From positions 1 to 64,000 of the forward strand of contig NZ_BMSA01000026.1 of the NCBI RefSeq assembly GCF_014648915.1: a stretch of 64,000 nucleotides of DNA, read 5' to 3'. The position numbers and the translations under genes are program-made. This DNA is from Streptomyces phaeofaciens. Lineage in GTDB: Bacteria; Actinomycetota; Actinomycetes; Streptomycetales; Streptomycetaceae. Position 1 is the stretch's first letter. Each line of letters begins with the position of its first letter. The notes under the pieces are model-generated. The model had not been told where the DNA came from. It ran no database searches and saw only the letters and a program-made list of their open reading frames with translations. Shown here one piece after another: positions 43,052 to 52,582 of the stretch.

Positions 43052-46000
43052 ATGGCGGAAGAGCCGCGAGCGGACCACATCGCGATCGTGGGGATGGCCT
43101 GCCGCTTTCCGGGGGCGAACACTCCGGAGGAGTTCTGGGCGAATCTCGCCGCCGGTACCGAGTCCATCACCCGTCTCTCGGAGGACGACCTGCTCGCGGC
43201 GGGGGTCGAGTCGCGCGAATTCCGGCACCCGCGCTTCGTCAACGCCGCGCCCCTCGTCGACGACGTGGCGGGGTTCGACGCACGGTTCTTCGGATACACG
43301 CCACGAGAGGCCGAGGTTCGCGACCCCCAGGGGCGGCTCTTCCTCGAGACCTGCCACGCCGCCATCGAGGACAGCGGATACGACGTCTCCCGCATGGAAG
43401 GCCAGGTGGGCGTCTTCGGGGGAATGGCGAACAACTACTACGGCGAACGGAACGTGGCCCGCAACGCCGCGATGAAGGCCGCCGTGGGCAACATGGCCAT
43501 CGAGGTCAGCAACAGCCCCGACTACCTCGCCACCACTGTCTCCTACCGGCTCGGCCTGCGCGGCCCGAGCATCAATGTCCAGACGGCGTGTTCCACCGCT
43601 CTGGTGGCCGTCCACCTGGCGGCCCAGTCGCTGCGCGACGGCGAATGCGACTACGCCCTGGCCGGCGGGGTCGAGGTGGAACTGCCCTACGGCACCGGCT
43701 ACACATGGTCCGAGGGCGACATCTACTCCCGCAGCGGCCACATCCGGCCGTTCGACGCCGATGCCGACGGGACCATGTTCGGGACGGGCTCCGGGACCAT
43801 CGCCCTGAAGCGCCTCGACGACGCGATCCGCGATCACGACCACATCTACGGCGTGATCAGGGGCTCCGCCGTCAACAACGACGGGGGCGACCGCGCGGGC
43901 TTCACAGCCCCGGGCGTGCAGGGGCAGGTCCAGCTCATCGCCGAGGCACTGGCGGTCGCCGAGGTGCACCCGGACACCATCGGCTTCGTCGAGGCCCACG
44001 CGACCGGAACCCTGGTGGGCGACCCGATCGAGGTCGCGGGCCTCACCCAGGCGTTCCGCACCGCAGGAGCCGGCGGCCTCCAGAGCTGTCCGATCGGCTC
44101 CGTCAAGGCGAACGTCGGCCATCTCGGGCCGGCGGCCGGTGTCGCGGGTCTGATCAAGGTGTGCATGGCCCTGCGGCACGAGGCCATCCCACCGAACATC
44201 AACTTCGACACACCCAACCCGAGCCTCCAGCTCGACACCAGCCCCTTCTACGTCCCCACCGAGCTCACCCCCTGGAAGGCGGGGGAGAGCCCCCGGCGCG
44301 CAGGTGTCAGCTCTTTCGGGATCGGCGGGACCAACGCCCATGTGGTGATCGAGGAAGCCCCGGTCCGCCCCGCCCCCGTGCCCCGGGGGCGCCGCTGGTT
44401 CACGCTGCCCGTGTCGGCCCGCACCGGCACGGCGGCCGAGGAGGCGGCACGCAGGTACGGCACGTTCCTCGGCAAGCACCCTGAGACCGACGTGGCGGAC
44501 GTGGCGTTCACCCTGCAGACCGGAAGGACCGCCCATCCGCAACGGCGGGTGGTGGTGGCGGACTCCACGGCCACGGCCGCGTCGGCTCTGCAGGCCACCC
44601 GTTCGAGCAAGCAGATCTCGGCCCCGTCGGCCGCGACCACCCGGCAGCCGGTGATGATGTTTCCCGGACAGGGGGCGCAGCACGTCGGGATGGGACGTGA
44701 CCTCTATGCGACCGAGCCGGTCTTCCGGTCGGCGCTCGATACGTGCGCCGACCTCCTGCGCCCCCATCTGGGTTGTGACGTGCGGGACCTCCTGTACCCG
44801 GAGAGCGGGCACGAGGAGGAGGCCCGGACGCGTCTTCGCGAGACCCGGTTCAGCCAGCCGGCGCTGTTCGCCGTCTCCTACGCGCAGGCGAAGCTGCTGG
44901 AGGCCGCGGGGGTCAGTCCCACGGCGATGATGGGGCACTCGGTGGGCGAGTACGTGGCAGCGCACCTCGCGGGCGTCTTCACTCTCCCCGACGCGCTCGG
45001 TGTCGTCGCCGCACGGGGCCGGGTGATGAACGCGATGGCGCCCGGCGGGATGATCGCCGTCGCCGCCCCGGAGGCGCAGGTCGCGCAGTTGCTGACCGAG
45101 AGGGTGGAGATCGCCGCAGCCAACGGGCCCAGGAGCACGGTCGTGGCCGGCCCGTTCGAAGCGCTGGAGGCCATGACCCGGTCATGTGAGGCGAACGGTC
45201 TGGCGGTCACCGTTCTGCAGACCTCGCACGCCTTCCACACCGCGTCGATGGAGCCGTGCCTGGACGAGTTCGCGGCCGAGCTGGCCGGGATTCCCCTCGC
45301 GGCACCCCAGCTGCCGTTCGTCTCCAACGTCAGCGGCACCTGGATCACGGACGAGCAGGCACAGGACCCCGCCTACTGGACCACCCATCTGCGCTCCACC
45401 GTGCGGTTCGCGGCGGGTGTCGAGACGCTCGCCGCAGGCGACGACCGCATCCTGGTGGAGGCGGGTCCCGGAGACACACTGACGCGTCTGGCGCGTCAGT
45501 GCGTCGGGTACGACGCCGTACCGATCGTGCCGACGATGCGTCATCCGCGCCGGGACCGCCCGGACGACGCGGTGTTCGCGGAGGCCGTCGGCACACTGTG
45601 GGTCAACGGCGTGGCCGTCGACTGGCAGACCTGGTCGGGGGAGGGCCGGCGGCTTCCGCTGCCGACGTACCCCTTCGAACGGCGCCCCTACTGGGTCGAC
45701 CCGGACCCCGTGGTCCCGGGCGGCGCCGAGGCCGTGGAGGAGCAGGGCACGCTCCCCGCGGAGCGATGCGCCTTCGCGCAGAACTGGCAGGAGGCGCCGC
45801 TGCCCGACCAGGGGCCGCCGACGGCCGAGGGGCACTGGCTGGTGTTCGACTCCGGCCATCCGGTCGTGCACCAGGTCGTCGAGGAGCTCTCGGCCGCGGG
45901 AGCGAGCGTGACGGTGGTGCGCGCCGGGACGGAATTCGCCCGGCAGGCGGAAGGGCGGTACACCCTCAGGCCCGACTCCGCCGAAGACCTGGACCTGCTG

Positions 46001-48532
46001 CTGACGGCGCTCGCGGAGAACCCGCCGGGAGCTGTCGTGCACGCCTTCACGCTGACGGACCCCGAGACGGATCCGCTGGCCGGCGAAACGGTGGCCGACG
46101 CCCTGGCCAAGGGCTTCTACAGCCTGCTCCACCTGGGGCAGCAGCTGGACAGGGCCGACCTGGGCAAGGACGTCAAGGTGTTCGTCGTCTCCAGCAACGT
46201 CCAGGAGGTCTCGGGCACCGAGCGTCTGGAGCCGTCCAAGGCGACACTCCTCGGCCCCGTGCTGCTCATGGAGCGAGAGATCGCGGGCGTCACCTCCCGC
46301 AGCATCGACCTCGCCCTGCCGGCCGACCAGTCCGCGGAGGTGCTCGCCCGCCGACTGATCGCGGAGTTCGGCACGCCCACGGCGGACCGCCAGGTCGCCT
46401 GGCGGGGCCGCAAGCGGTGGCGTCTGGACTACCGGACCGTGCAGCTCGACGAGCCCCGTGCCGACGCGCCGGCGATACGGCCCGACGGCACGTACCTGAT
46501 CACCGGCGGATTCGGCGGGATCGGCCTCGCGGTCGCCGAGGACCTGGCCCGGACCGGACCCGTCACGCTCGTGCTGATGGGCAGGTCGTCGCTGCCGCCC
46601 AAGGAGCGGTGGCAGGGGCTGGCGGACTCCCCGGAGACCGAGGAGGCCCTGCGGGGCAAGCTGCTCAAACTGCTGGCGATCGAGGAGCGCGGAGCCATCG
46701 TCGTGCCCGTACGGTGCGATGTGTCCGACGAGGCGGCGCTGGGGGAAGCGCTCGGTGCCGTGCACGCGGAACACGGCGCCATCCACGGGGTCTTCCACTC
46801 GGCGGGCATCGCGGGCGGCGGCATGATGGCCGTACGGAGCGACGAGGACGCGGCCCGTGTCCTCGCGCCGAAGGTCGCGGGCACACTCGGGCTGCACCGG
46901 CTGCTCGGTGGCGGGCTGGACTTCATGATGCTGTTCTCCTCCGAGATCGCCGTCACCGGCGCCTTCGGCCAGGTCGACTACTGCGCGGCCAACAACTTCC
47001 TGGACCGGTTCGCCTCGTGGTCCTGCCAGCAAGGGCTCCCCGTGGTCTCGATCGGCTGGTCGGGGTGGAGCGAGTTCGGCATGGCGGCCGACACCGAGAC
47101 GGCGGCGCCTCACGCGTTCCGCAGGCTGGAGACCGGAGTCAGGTCCGAAGCCGCCCGGCATCCGCTGCTCGACCGCGTGACCCGCAAGAAGGACGTGATC
47201 GAGTTCAGCACCGTGCTGGAGCCCGGAGGCCACTGGATCGCCGGTGAACACCGCATGGGCGGCTCGGACGTGGTGGTGGGCACGGCGCTGCTGGAGATGG
47301 TGGAGGGCGGCTACCGCGAGGGCGTCGGAGGCACCGCCGCGATCAGCGACGTGGTCTTCCTCGGACCCATCGGTGTGCAGGAACCGACCGAGCTGCGCGT
47401 CTCCCTGACCCCGGACGGCACCGCTCACACGGCCTCCGTCGCCGTCACGGCGGTGGGGCCCGAGCCGCGGATCTGGACGGAGCGGATGAAGTGCCGCCTG
47501 GAGCCGGTCGCCGCGGAGCCGGTGCCGCAGTGGGACCTGCAAGAGATCGCCGCCCGGTGCGAGAAGTTCTCCGTCAGCCAGGAGATGCTCTCCGAGCCGG
47601 GCCGGCTGGTCCGATTCGGACCGCACTGGACTGGCGCGGTCAAGAGCATCTCGGTGGGAGCGGGCGAGGAACTGGCCCGTGTCGAGCTGGCCGAGGAGTA
47701 CCGGCCCGAGACGGCCCTCTACCGTCTGCACCCCGCCCTGCTGGACACCGCGGTCAACGCGAAGGACGACGCCGCGCGGCGGGCGCGCGGTGACGCCTAT
47801 CTGCCCCTGGGATACCAGCGCATCCGCGTGCACGAGCCGGTCCCGTCCGAGTTCTGGGTCCACATCCGGCACACCTCCGACAGCGACGTGGAGGTGGACA
47901 CCACGGATGTGGCCATCCTCGACGACGACGGCCGCGTGGCCGTCGAGATCACCGGCTACGCGGAGCGCCGCGTCGACCCGGCGGCCATCCGGGCCGTGGT
48001 GAGCGACGTGACCGACAAGCCGGTGGCCACCGAACCCGCCACGTACGGCGAGGCGCTGGCCGAGGTCGGGATCTCGGCCGAACTCGGCCTGGACGTGCTG
48101 CGGCGCATACTCCAGCGACGCCCCGAACCGCATCTCGTCGTCTGCCCCGAGGGCCTGCGGCGCGCCCTGCGGCGTTCGGGTGCGCTGAGCCTGGACGTGG
48201 TGCGGCGCGAACTGGAGGACACCCGGCTGACCGACGGCTCCACGGCCACCGAGGACAGGCCGCTCGACACACCGTACGCACCGCCGGAGACCGAACTCCA
48301 GAAGAAGCTCGCGGAGCTGTGGAACGGCACCCTCGGTGTCAGCGTCATCGGCCTCGACGACGACTTCTTCGAGCTGGGAGGCAACTCCCTGGTCGCGGTG
48401 CAGCTGGCGGCACGTATGCGCGACGGCCTGTCGCTCACGCTGCCGATCGCGGGATTCTTCGACCACCCGACGCTCAGGGAACTCGCCGCGCACATCACGA
48501 GCACGGGCGCCCAGTCCGGAGCCGGCGAGTGA
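43052..48532 (+). CDS. type I polyketide synthase module KS-AT-KR-DH-ACP, DH motif altered
   Basis: An 1826-residue module. KS: Cys180 in QTACSTA, EAHATGTLVGD, NVGHLGPA. AT (about 530-830): FPGQGAQ, Ser630 in GHSVGEY, SHAFHTASM (malonyl type). KR: GGFGGIGL, DYCAANNFLDRF. DH after KR: His1400 in EHRMGGSDVVVGT, where the usual Pro of HxxxGxxxxP is Val, and Asp1565 in HPALLDTAV. ACP: LGGNSLVAV, Ser1779. ATG 43052 was chosen over 42980 because AGGGGGAA precedes it and homology begins there. The gene ends with a 4-bp GTGA overlap into a stand-alone thioesterase, which suggests this is the last extension module. Confidence 0.93.
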   Translation: MAEEPRADHIAIVGMACRFPGANTPEEFWANLAAGTESITRLSEDDLLAAGVESREFRHPRFVNAAPLVDDVAGFDARFFGYTPREAEVRDPQGRLFLETCHAAIEDSGYDVSRMEGQVGVFGGMANNYYGERNVARNAAMKAAVGNMAIEVSNSPDYLATTVSYRLGLRGPSINVQTACSTALVAVHLAAQSLRDGECDYALAGGVEVELPYGTGYTWSEGDIYSRSGHIRPFDADADGTMFGTGSGTIALKRLDDAIRDHDHIYGVIRGSAVNNDGGDRAGFTAPGVQGQVQLIAEALAVAEVHPDTIGFVEAHATGTLVGDPIEVAGLTQAFRTAGAGGLQSCPIGSVKANVGHLGPAAGVAGLIKVCMALRHEAIPPNINFDTPNPSLQLDTSPFYVPTELTPWKAGESPRRAGVSSFGIGGTNAHVVIEEAPVRPAPVPRGRRWFTLPVSARTGTAAEEAARRYGTFLGKHPETDVADVAFTLQTGRTAHPQRRVVVADSTATAASALQATRSSKQISAPSAATTRQPVMMFPGQGAQHVGMGRDLYATEPVFRSALDTCADLLRPHLGCDVRDLLYPESGHEEEARTRLRETRFSQPALFAVSYAQAKLLEAAGVSPTAMMGHSVGEYVAAHLAGVFTLPDALGVVAARGRVMNAMAPGGMIAVAAPEAQVAQLLTERVEIAAANGPRSTVVAGPFEALEAMTRSCEANGLAVTVLQTSHAFHTASMEPCLDEFAAELAGIPLAAPQLPFVSNVSGTWITDEQAQDPAYWTTHLRSTVRFAAGVETLAAGDDRILVEAGPGDTLTRLARQCVGYDAVPIVPTMRHPRRDRPDDAVFAEAVGTLWVNGVAVDWQTWSGEGRRLPLPTYPFERRPYWVDPDPVVPGGAEAVEEQGTLPAERCAFAQNWQEAPLPDQGPPTAEGHWLVFDSGHPVVHQVVEELSAAGASVTVVRAGTEFARQAEGRYTLRPDSAEDLDLLLTALAENPPGAVVHAFTLTDPETDPLAGETVADALAKGFYSLLHLGQQLDRADLGKDVKVFVVSSNVQEVSGTERLEPSKATLLGPVLLMEREIAGVTSRSIDLALPADQSAEVLARRLIAEFGTPTADRQVAWRGRKRWRLDYRTVQLDEPRADAPAIRPDGTYLITGGFGGIGLAVAEDLARTGPVTLVLMGRSSLPPKERWQGLADSPETEEALRGKLLKLLAIEERGAIVVPVRCDVSDEAALGEALGAVHAEHGAIHGVFHSAGIAGGGMMAVRSDEDAARVLAPKVAGTLGLHRLLGGGLDFMMLFSSEIAVTGAFGQVDYCAANNFLDRFASWSCQQGLPVVSIGWSGWSEFGMAADTETAAPHAFRRLETGVRSEAARHPLLDRVTRKKDVIEFSTVLEPGGHWIAGEHRMGGSDVVVGTALLEMVEGGYREGVGGTAAISDVVFLGPIGVQEPTELRVSLTPDGTAHTASVAVTAVGPEPRIWTERMKCRLEPVAAEPVPQWDLQEIAARCEKFSVSQEMLSEPGRLVRFGPHWTGAVKSISVGAGEELARVELAEEYRPETALYRLHPALLDTAVNAKDDAARRARGDAYLPLGYQRIRVHEPVPSEFWVHIRHTSDSDVEVDTTDVAILDDDGRVAVEITGYAERRVDPAAIRAVVSDVTDKPVATEPATYGEALAEVGISAELGLDVLRRILQRRPEPHLVVCPEGLRRALRRSGALSLDVVRRELEDTRLTDGSTATEDRPLDTPYAPPETELQKKLAELWNGTLGVSVIGLDDDFFELGGNSLVAVQLAARMRDGLSLTLPIAGFFDHPTLRELAAHITSTGAQSGAGE

Positions 48533-49329
48533 GCCGCGTCCTGCGCGCAGGCGCATCCGCGCCGGAACCGTGGATCAGATTCGCCGCGCGCCCGGCCGGG
48601 CCGCCACGGCTCCGGCTGCTGTGCTTCCACCACGCGGGCGGAGGCGCCACGCTGTTCAGGGAGTGGCCGGGCGTCCTCGCACCCCGAGGCATCGAGGTGT
48701 GGCCCGTCCAACTGCCCGGCAGGGAAACCCGGATCGGCGAGCCGAAGCCGACGGACCTGGCGGAGCTCACCTCCGAACTGGCCGACGTTCTGGCCGGTCC
48801 CCTGAAGGGTGTCCCGTACGCCGTCTACGGGCACAGTGTCGGCGCCTATGTGGGCAGCGCCTTCGCCCTCCGTATGTCCGAACGGGGACTGCCCGGGCCC
48901 CGGTACGTCGTCACCGGCGCCGCACGTCCCCCCGGGCACCCGGATCCCGACGCCCCGATCCACCTGATGGGCGACAAGGAACTGCTCGCGAAGCTGGAGA
49001 CCTACGGCGGGATACCTCCGCTGCTGCGCTCCTCGCCCGAGCTGATGGATATGGCCGTCGACATCGCCCGGGCGGACCTCCGCCTCGTGGAGACCGCTTC
49101 CTGGCCCGACAGGCCGTGGTTCACCTGCCCGCTGACCGCTGTGGGCGGTGAGCGGGACGCCACCGTGCCCGTGGCGCTCCTGCCGCTCTGGGACGCGACG
49201 ACGAGCGGCCGGACCGGAGTCCTCACCCTCCCGGGCGGGCACTTCCCCGACTCCCGGGCCGCACGAAGGCTCATGGAGGTGATCAGCCATGAGACGGACA
49301 GGAGCGAAGGAGGCGTCGGCGGCATCTGA
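48529..49329 (+). CDS. stand-alone (type II-like) thioesterase
   Basis: A 266-residue alpha/beta hydrolase of the GrsT/RifR family. It has RLLCFHHAGGGATLFREWP at the N-terminus, the nucleophile Ser103 in GHSVGA, GERDATVP carrying the probable acid, and the catalytic His in PGGHFPDS. Such enzymes usually clear blocked carrier proteins; because no PKS or NRPS here has a C-terminal TE, this one may also release the product. The GTG start overlaps the stop of the KR-DH module gene by 4 bp, indicating coupled synthesis. The end overlaps the ABC ATPase gene by 41 bp. Confidence 0.9.
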   Translation: MSRVLRAGASAPEPWIRFAARPAGPPRLRLLCFHHAGGGATLFREWPGVLAPRGIEVWPVQLPGRETRIGEPKPTDLAELTSELADVLAGPLKGVPYAVYGHSVGAYVGSAFALRMSERGLPGPRYVVTGAARPPGHPDPDAPIHLMGDKELLAKLETYGGIPPLLRSSPELMDMAVDIARADLRLVETASWPDRPWFTCPLTAVGGERDATVPVALLPLWDATTSGRTGVLTLPGGHFPDSRAARRLMEVISHETDRSEGGVGGI

Positions 49330-50398
49330 GACCGATCCCGTGGCTGATTCCGCGGCCGGTCCCCTTCCCGACCGAGCAGTGCGCTCCGTCGAGTACGTCA
49401 TCGAATTGCAGCAGCTGACCAAGTTCTACCCCGACCGCAAGGACGCGGAGGGCAACCCCTTGGCGGCGGTCCAGGGCATCGACCTGCGGGTACCCGCGGG
49501 ACAGGTCTTCGGGCTGCTCGGCCGCAACGGCGCGGGCAAGTCGACCCTCATCCGGATGATCGCCACACTGCTGGAGCCGACCTCGGGCACCATCCGTGTC
49601 TGCGGTCTCGACGCGGGCCGGCACCGCCGCCGGGTGAGATCGCTGCTGGGCGTGGCCCTGGGTGGAGAGAGAAGCGTCTACTGGAAGCTCACGGCGCGTC
49701 AGAACCTCGAGTACTTCGCCGCTCTCCACGGCACCTCGCGCAGGCGGGCCAGGGGCCGTATCGGCGAAGTACTGGAGGAGATGGACCTCGCCGACCGCGC
49801 CGACGACTACGTGGAGCGGTACTCCACGGGGATGCGCCAGCGTCTGGTGATCGCCAGAGCAATGCTGAACCGGCCCGGTGTACTGCTTCTCGACGAACCC
49901 GCCAGTGGACTCGACCCGCACGCCGCCAACAACCTCCACGACCACATCCGCAGGCTGCGCGAAGCGGGCCACACCATCCTGGTCACCACCCACGACATGG
50001 CCGAGGCCGATCTGCTCTCCGATCGCGTGGGGATCATCGACAAGGGCTGCCTGGTGGCCACCGGAACGCCCGAGGAACTGAAGCGCGCGGTGGGTGCCGC
50101 ACGGCTCCTGCATCTCCAGTTCCGCGATCCCGGCCCGGACCGGCTGCGACTGCTGGTGTCGGAACTGGAGGAGAACGCGACCGTACGGGTGAACGCCCGC
50201 CCCGACGGGCCACCCGGCGACATCGTGTCCTTGACCTTGTCCAGTTCCCATCGGGAGGACCTGGGGCCCTGGCTCTTCTCGGTATCGGCCCGTCACGGGA
50301 CAACGATCCTGCGGATGGAGAACGAGTTGGTCACGCTCAGAGACGCGTTCCTGTCCCTGACGGGAGGAGTGCCGGACGATGAGCCCGCTACGGACTGA
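49289..50398 (+). CDS. ABC transporter ATP-binding protein (drug-export type)
   Basis: A 369-residue ATPase for export of the cluster product or self-protection. It has Walker A GLLGRNGAGKSTLIRM, signature YSTGMRQRLVIARAML, Walker B VLLLDEPASGLDP and the H-loop VTTHDMAEADLL. The C-terminal approximately 110 residues form the extension typical of DrrA-like exporters. ATG 49289 has GGAGG nine bases upstream and lies inside the thioesterase gene. A GTG nearer the conserved domain (49380) would remove about 30 poorly conserved residues. It overlaps the first permease gene by 20 bp. Confidence 0.93.
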   Translation: MRRTGAKEASAASETDPVADSAAGPLPDRAVRSVEYVIELQQLTKFYPDRKDAEGNPLAAVQGIDLRVPAGQVFGLLGRNGAGKSTLIRMIATLLEPTSGTIRVCGLDAGRHRRRVRSLLGVALGGERSVYWKLTARQNLEYFAALHGTSRRRARGRIGEVLEEMDLADRADDYVERYSTGMRQRLVIARAMLNRPGVLLLDEPASGLDPHAANNLHDHIRRLREAGHTILVTTHDMAEADLLSDRVGIIDKGCLVATGTPEELKRAVGAARLLHLQFRDPGPDRLRLLVSELEENATVRVNARPDGPPGDIVSLTLSSSHREDLGPWLFSVSARHGTTILRMENELVTLRDAFLSLTGGVPDDEPATD

Positions 50399-51221
50399 GG
50401 CCGTCTCCTTCGCCGCGACGGTACGCAAGGAGTGGCAGGTACTGATCCGCTATCCCGGCAACCTGGTGATGGTCGTGGTGATGGCGGTGATCGTGCCGGC
50501 CTCCTTCGTCGCGCAGGCCAGCGGTTTCTCCGGGGGCGGCGACGACGACGCGGTCGGCGCCTTCGCCGCACGGTCGGGTACGACGCAGTGGGCCGGCTTC
50601 ATCTACCTGGGCTGGGCGGTCTACCTGTGGATCTCGATGATCCTCTGGGGGCCCGGTTCGGCCCTGCGCACAGAACGCATGCAGGGATCGCTGGAGATGG
50701 TGCACCTCACGCCCGTCTCCCGCTTCACCGTCCTCTTCGGACCGGCGGTCGTCGAAATGGTCCCGGCCGCACTGCTGTTCAGCGCGATCGGCGTGATGCT
50801 GAAGTTCGTGTTCGGCGTCCCCATCGGCTTCGGGCAGCTCCTGGCGGGACTCCTCGTGGTCCTCGCGTCGATACCGGCGCTGTTCGCCCTCGGCGGGCTG
50901 ATGGCCGTTGTGGCGCTCCGGTTCCGTGATGCCGAAGGCGTCACGGAGGCCCTGCGGGGGACACTCGGGGTGGTCTGCGGTGTCACGTACCCCATCGCTG
51001 TACTCCCCGGCTGGGTGCAGCCGGTCAGCGAACGCCTGCCACCCACGCAGGTACTGGACCTGCTGCGGGACGCCGTGCTCCGGCCCTCACTGCCCGACGG
51101 CACGGGGACACGGCTGCTGGCGCTGCTCGCGGTGGGCGCCGTGCTCGGTGCGGTGGCCGTCCTTGCGCTCGGCCGGGCGCTGAAGAGCGCACGGCTCACC
51201 GGACAGATGGGGCAGTTTTGA
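50379..51221 (+). CDS. ABC-2 type permease, first subunit
   Basis: A 280-residue membrane protein with about six transmembrane segments: LVMVVVMAVIVPASFVA, AGFIYLGWAVYLWISMILWG, VVEMVPAALLFSAIGVML, LLAGLLVVLASIPALFALGG, the LGVVCGVTYPIAVLPGW region typical of ABC-2 exporters, and LLALLAVGAVLGAVAVLALG. The ATG has GGGAGGAG upstream and overlaps the ATPase stop. It is likely to pair with the next gene to form a heterodimeric channel. Confidence 0.9.
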   Translation: MSPLRTEAVSFAATVRKEWQVLIRYPGNLVMVVVMAVIVPASFVAQASGFSGGGDDDAVGAFAARSGTTQWAGFIYLGWAVYLWISMILWGPGSALRTERMQGSLEMVHLTPVSRFTVLFGPAVVEMVPAALLFSAIGVMLKFVFGVPIGFGQLLAGLLVVLASIPALFALGGLMAVVALRFRDAEGVTEALRGTLGVVCGVTYPIAVLPGWVQPVSERLPPTQVLDLLRDAVLRPSLPDGTGTRLLALLAVGAVLGAVAVLALGRALKSARLTGQMGQF

Positions 51222-52039
51222 TACAGGCGTCCGGCGCAGTGGTGCTGCGCGAGCTCCGCGTCCAATGGCGCTATCCACTGAGCATGATCAACTTGGTCCT
51301 GCTGACTCCGCTCTACGAGATGGCGATCCCCACCCTGCTTCTGGGGACGGCCTTCATGGTGGACAGCTCTGCGGTCGGCCTCACCCGCATGGTCGGCACC
51401 GAGGATCTCGCGGCATGGGTCGGCCTCGGGGTCCTGGTGGCTTCCGTGCTGACGGGTGCGGTGCGAGGTGTGTCGGGGATGCTCCAGTCCGACCGGCAGA
51501 CCGGGGCCCTGGAGCACTCCTGGGCCAGTCCGGCCTCGCGCGAGGCGTTCGTCCTCGGCGCGGTGGGGGCGGGAACGATCTTCACGGCGGCGGCGAGCGC
51601 GCTGCTGCTCGCCTTCGCCATCGGTGTGCTCGGTGCCGACTACGATCCCACCGGTGTGCTTCTGAGCGTGCCGGTCGCCGGGGCGCTGCTGGTCGGCAAT
51701 TGCGGCTTCGGCTATCTCGCGGCCGCCGCCGCGCTGGTGCTGCGCCGCCCCGGGCCCCTGCTCGACCCGCTCACCGGCCTGGTGGCCGCGTTCTCCGGGG
51801 TTGCCTTCCCGCTCACGGTGCTGCCCGAGCCCGTGCGCTGGCTGACGTACGTGCTGCCCTCGACCTGGTCCCTGGACCTCATGCGCTGTCTGACCCTGGA
51901 CACACGGACGCTGGTCCCGATGCCCTACGAGGTGACCGCGCTGGTGGTGACCTCGCTGGGCTTCCTCCTCTTCGGCCGTCGGGTCTTTCGGCGGGCTGAG
52001 CGAAAGGTGCAGACGACGGGGGCGCTGACCCAGTTCTGA
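51218..52039 (+). CDS. ABC-2 type permease, second subunit
   Basis: A 273-residue membrane protein with about six predicted helices (INLVLLTPLYEMAIPTLLLG, AAWVGLGVLVASVLTGAV, IFTAAASALLLAFAIGVLG, ALLVGNCGFGYLAAAAALVL and a GLVAAFSGVAFPLTVLP export motif). The start is TTG 51218 in a TTGA overlap with the first permease stop. It is the last gene of the cluster's plus-strand operon, and a strong stem-loop follows it. Confidence 0.88.
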   Translation: MIQASGAVVLRELRVQWRYPLSMINLVLLTPLYEMAIPTLLLGTAFMVDSSAVGLTRMVGTEDLAAWVGLGVLVASVLTGAVRGVSGMLQSDRQTGALEHSWASPASREAFVLGAVGAGTIFTAAASALLLAFAIGVLGADYDPTGVLLSVPVAGALLVGNCGFGYLAAAAALVLRRPGPLLDPLTGLVAAFSGVAFPLTVLPEPVRWLTYVLPSTWSLDLMRCLTLDTRTLVPMPYEVTALVVTSLGFLLFGRRVFRRAERKVQTTGALTQF

Positions 52040-52061
52040 AGGTCCTTCTGCCGTGGCGGTC

Positions 52062-52094
52062 GGCCCGGGCAACCTGCTCTTCGAGGCCCGGGCC
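52062..52094. terminator. bidirectional terminator at right cluster border
   Basis: GGCCCGGGC (52062-52070) pairs with GCCCGGGCC (52086-52094) around a 15-base loop. It lies between the permease stop (52039) and the convergent small gene (ends 52101), so it marks the right end of the biosynthetic operon. Confidence 0.75.
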
Positions 52095-52100
52095 TCCGTC

Positions 52101-52466
52101 TCAGCGCGGGTCGGTGATCTCCGGGGCGAACACCAGGCTGAGCGGTTCCGGGCCGACGTACTGCTGGCAGTTGCACGGCCGGGATTCGTACTGGAGCGGC
52201 TTCCGGTCGGCGTCCCACAGCGTCGGCGTCGCGACGGTCTCATGGCAGGCACCGGCCTTGTCGTGCTTGGCAAGGTGGTGGGTGCAGCCGCACACCGGCT
52301 CCGGTGGTTGGTTCGCGGCGACCAGTGCCTGTTGTTGCCGCTCGGTGGCTTTGATCAGCTCCAGCTTGCGCTTGTGCCGGGTCTTCAGCGCGCTCCGAGC
52401 GGCTTCTGCGATCCGTCCCCCACCGATGATCACCGCTGGGATCAGCAGCCAGAGCCAGCCGTCCAT
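52101..52466 (-). CDS. small membrane-anchored Cys/His-rich protein, function unknown
   Basis: A 121-residue protein. An N-terminal transmembrane helix (WLWLLIPAVIIGGG) is followed by a basic, probably coiled stretch (RSALKTRHKRKLELIKATERQQQAL). The C-terminal domain has paired Cys and His residues, CGCTHHLAKHDKAGACHE and CNCQQYVGPEP, which look able to bind a metal. Similar proteins occur widely in Streptomyces outside biosynthetic clusters, so this is probably a housekeeping neighbour and not part of the pathway. ATG 52466 is the only good start. No function can be given. Confidence 0.8.
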   Translation of the reverse strand: MDGWLWLLIPAVIIGGGRIAEAARSALKTRHKRKLELIKATERQQQALVAANQPPEPVCGCTHHLAKHDKAGACHETVATPTLWDADRKPLQYESRPCNCQQYVGPEPLSLVFAPEITDPR

Positions 52467-52582
52467 GCGGAACCCCCTATGCAGCAGGTGAATTGAATCG
52501 TACCGCCCTCACACCTTCGCTCCCAGACGGAGGCGAGTGCGGACGGCGCGTCACGAGCCCTCGAAGTTCGGGGAGACGCTCC

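Noticed and set aside
37209..48532. Enediyne polyketide synthase
   Set aside because: The KR-DH order is similar, but the ACP is C-terminal, there is no integrated phosphopantetheinyl transferase domain and no enediyne accessory genes.
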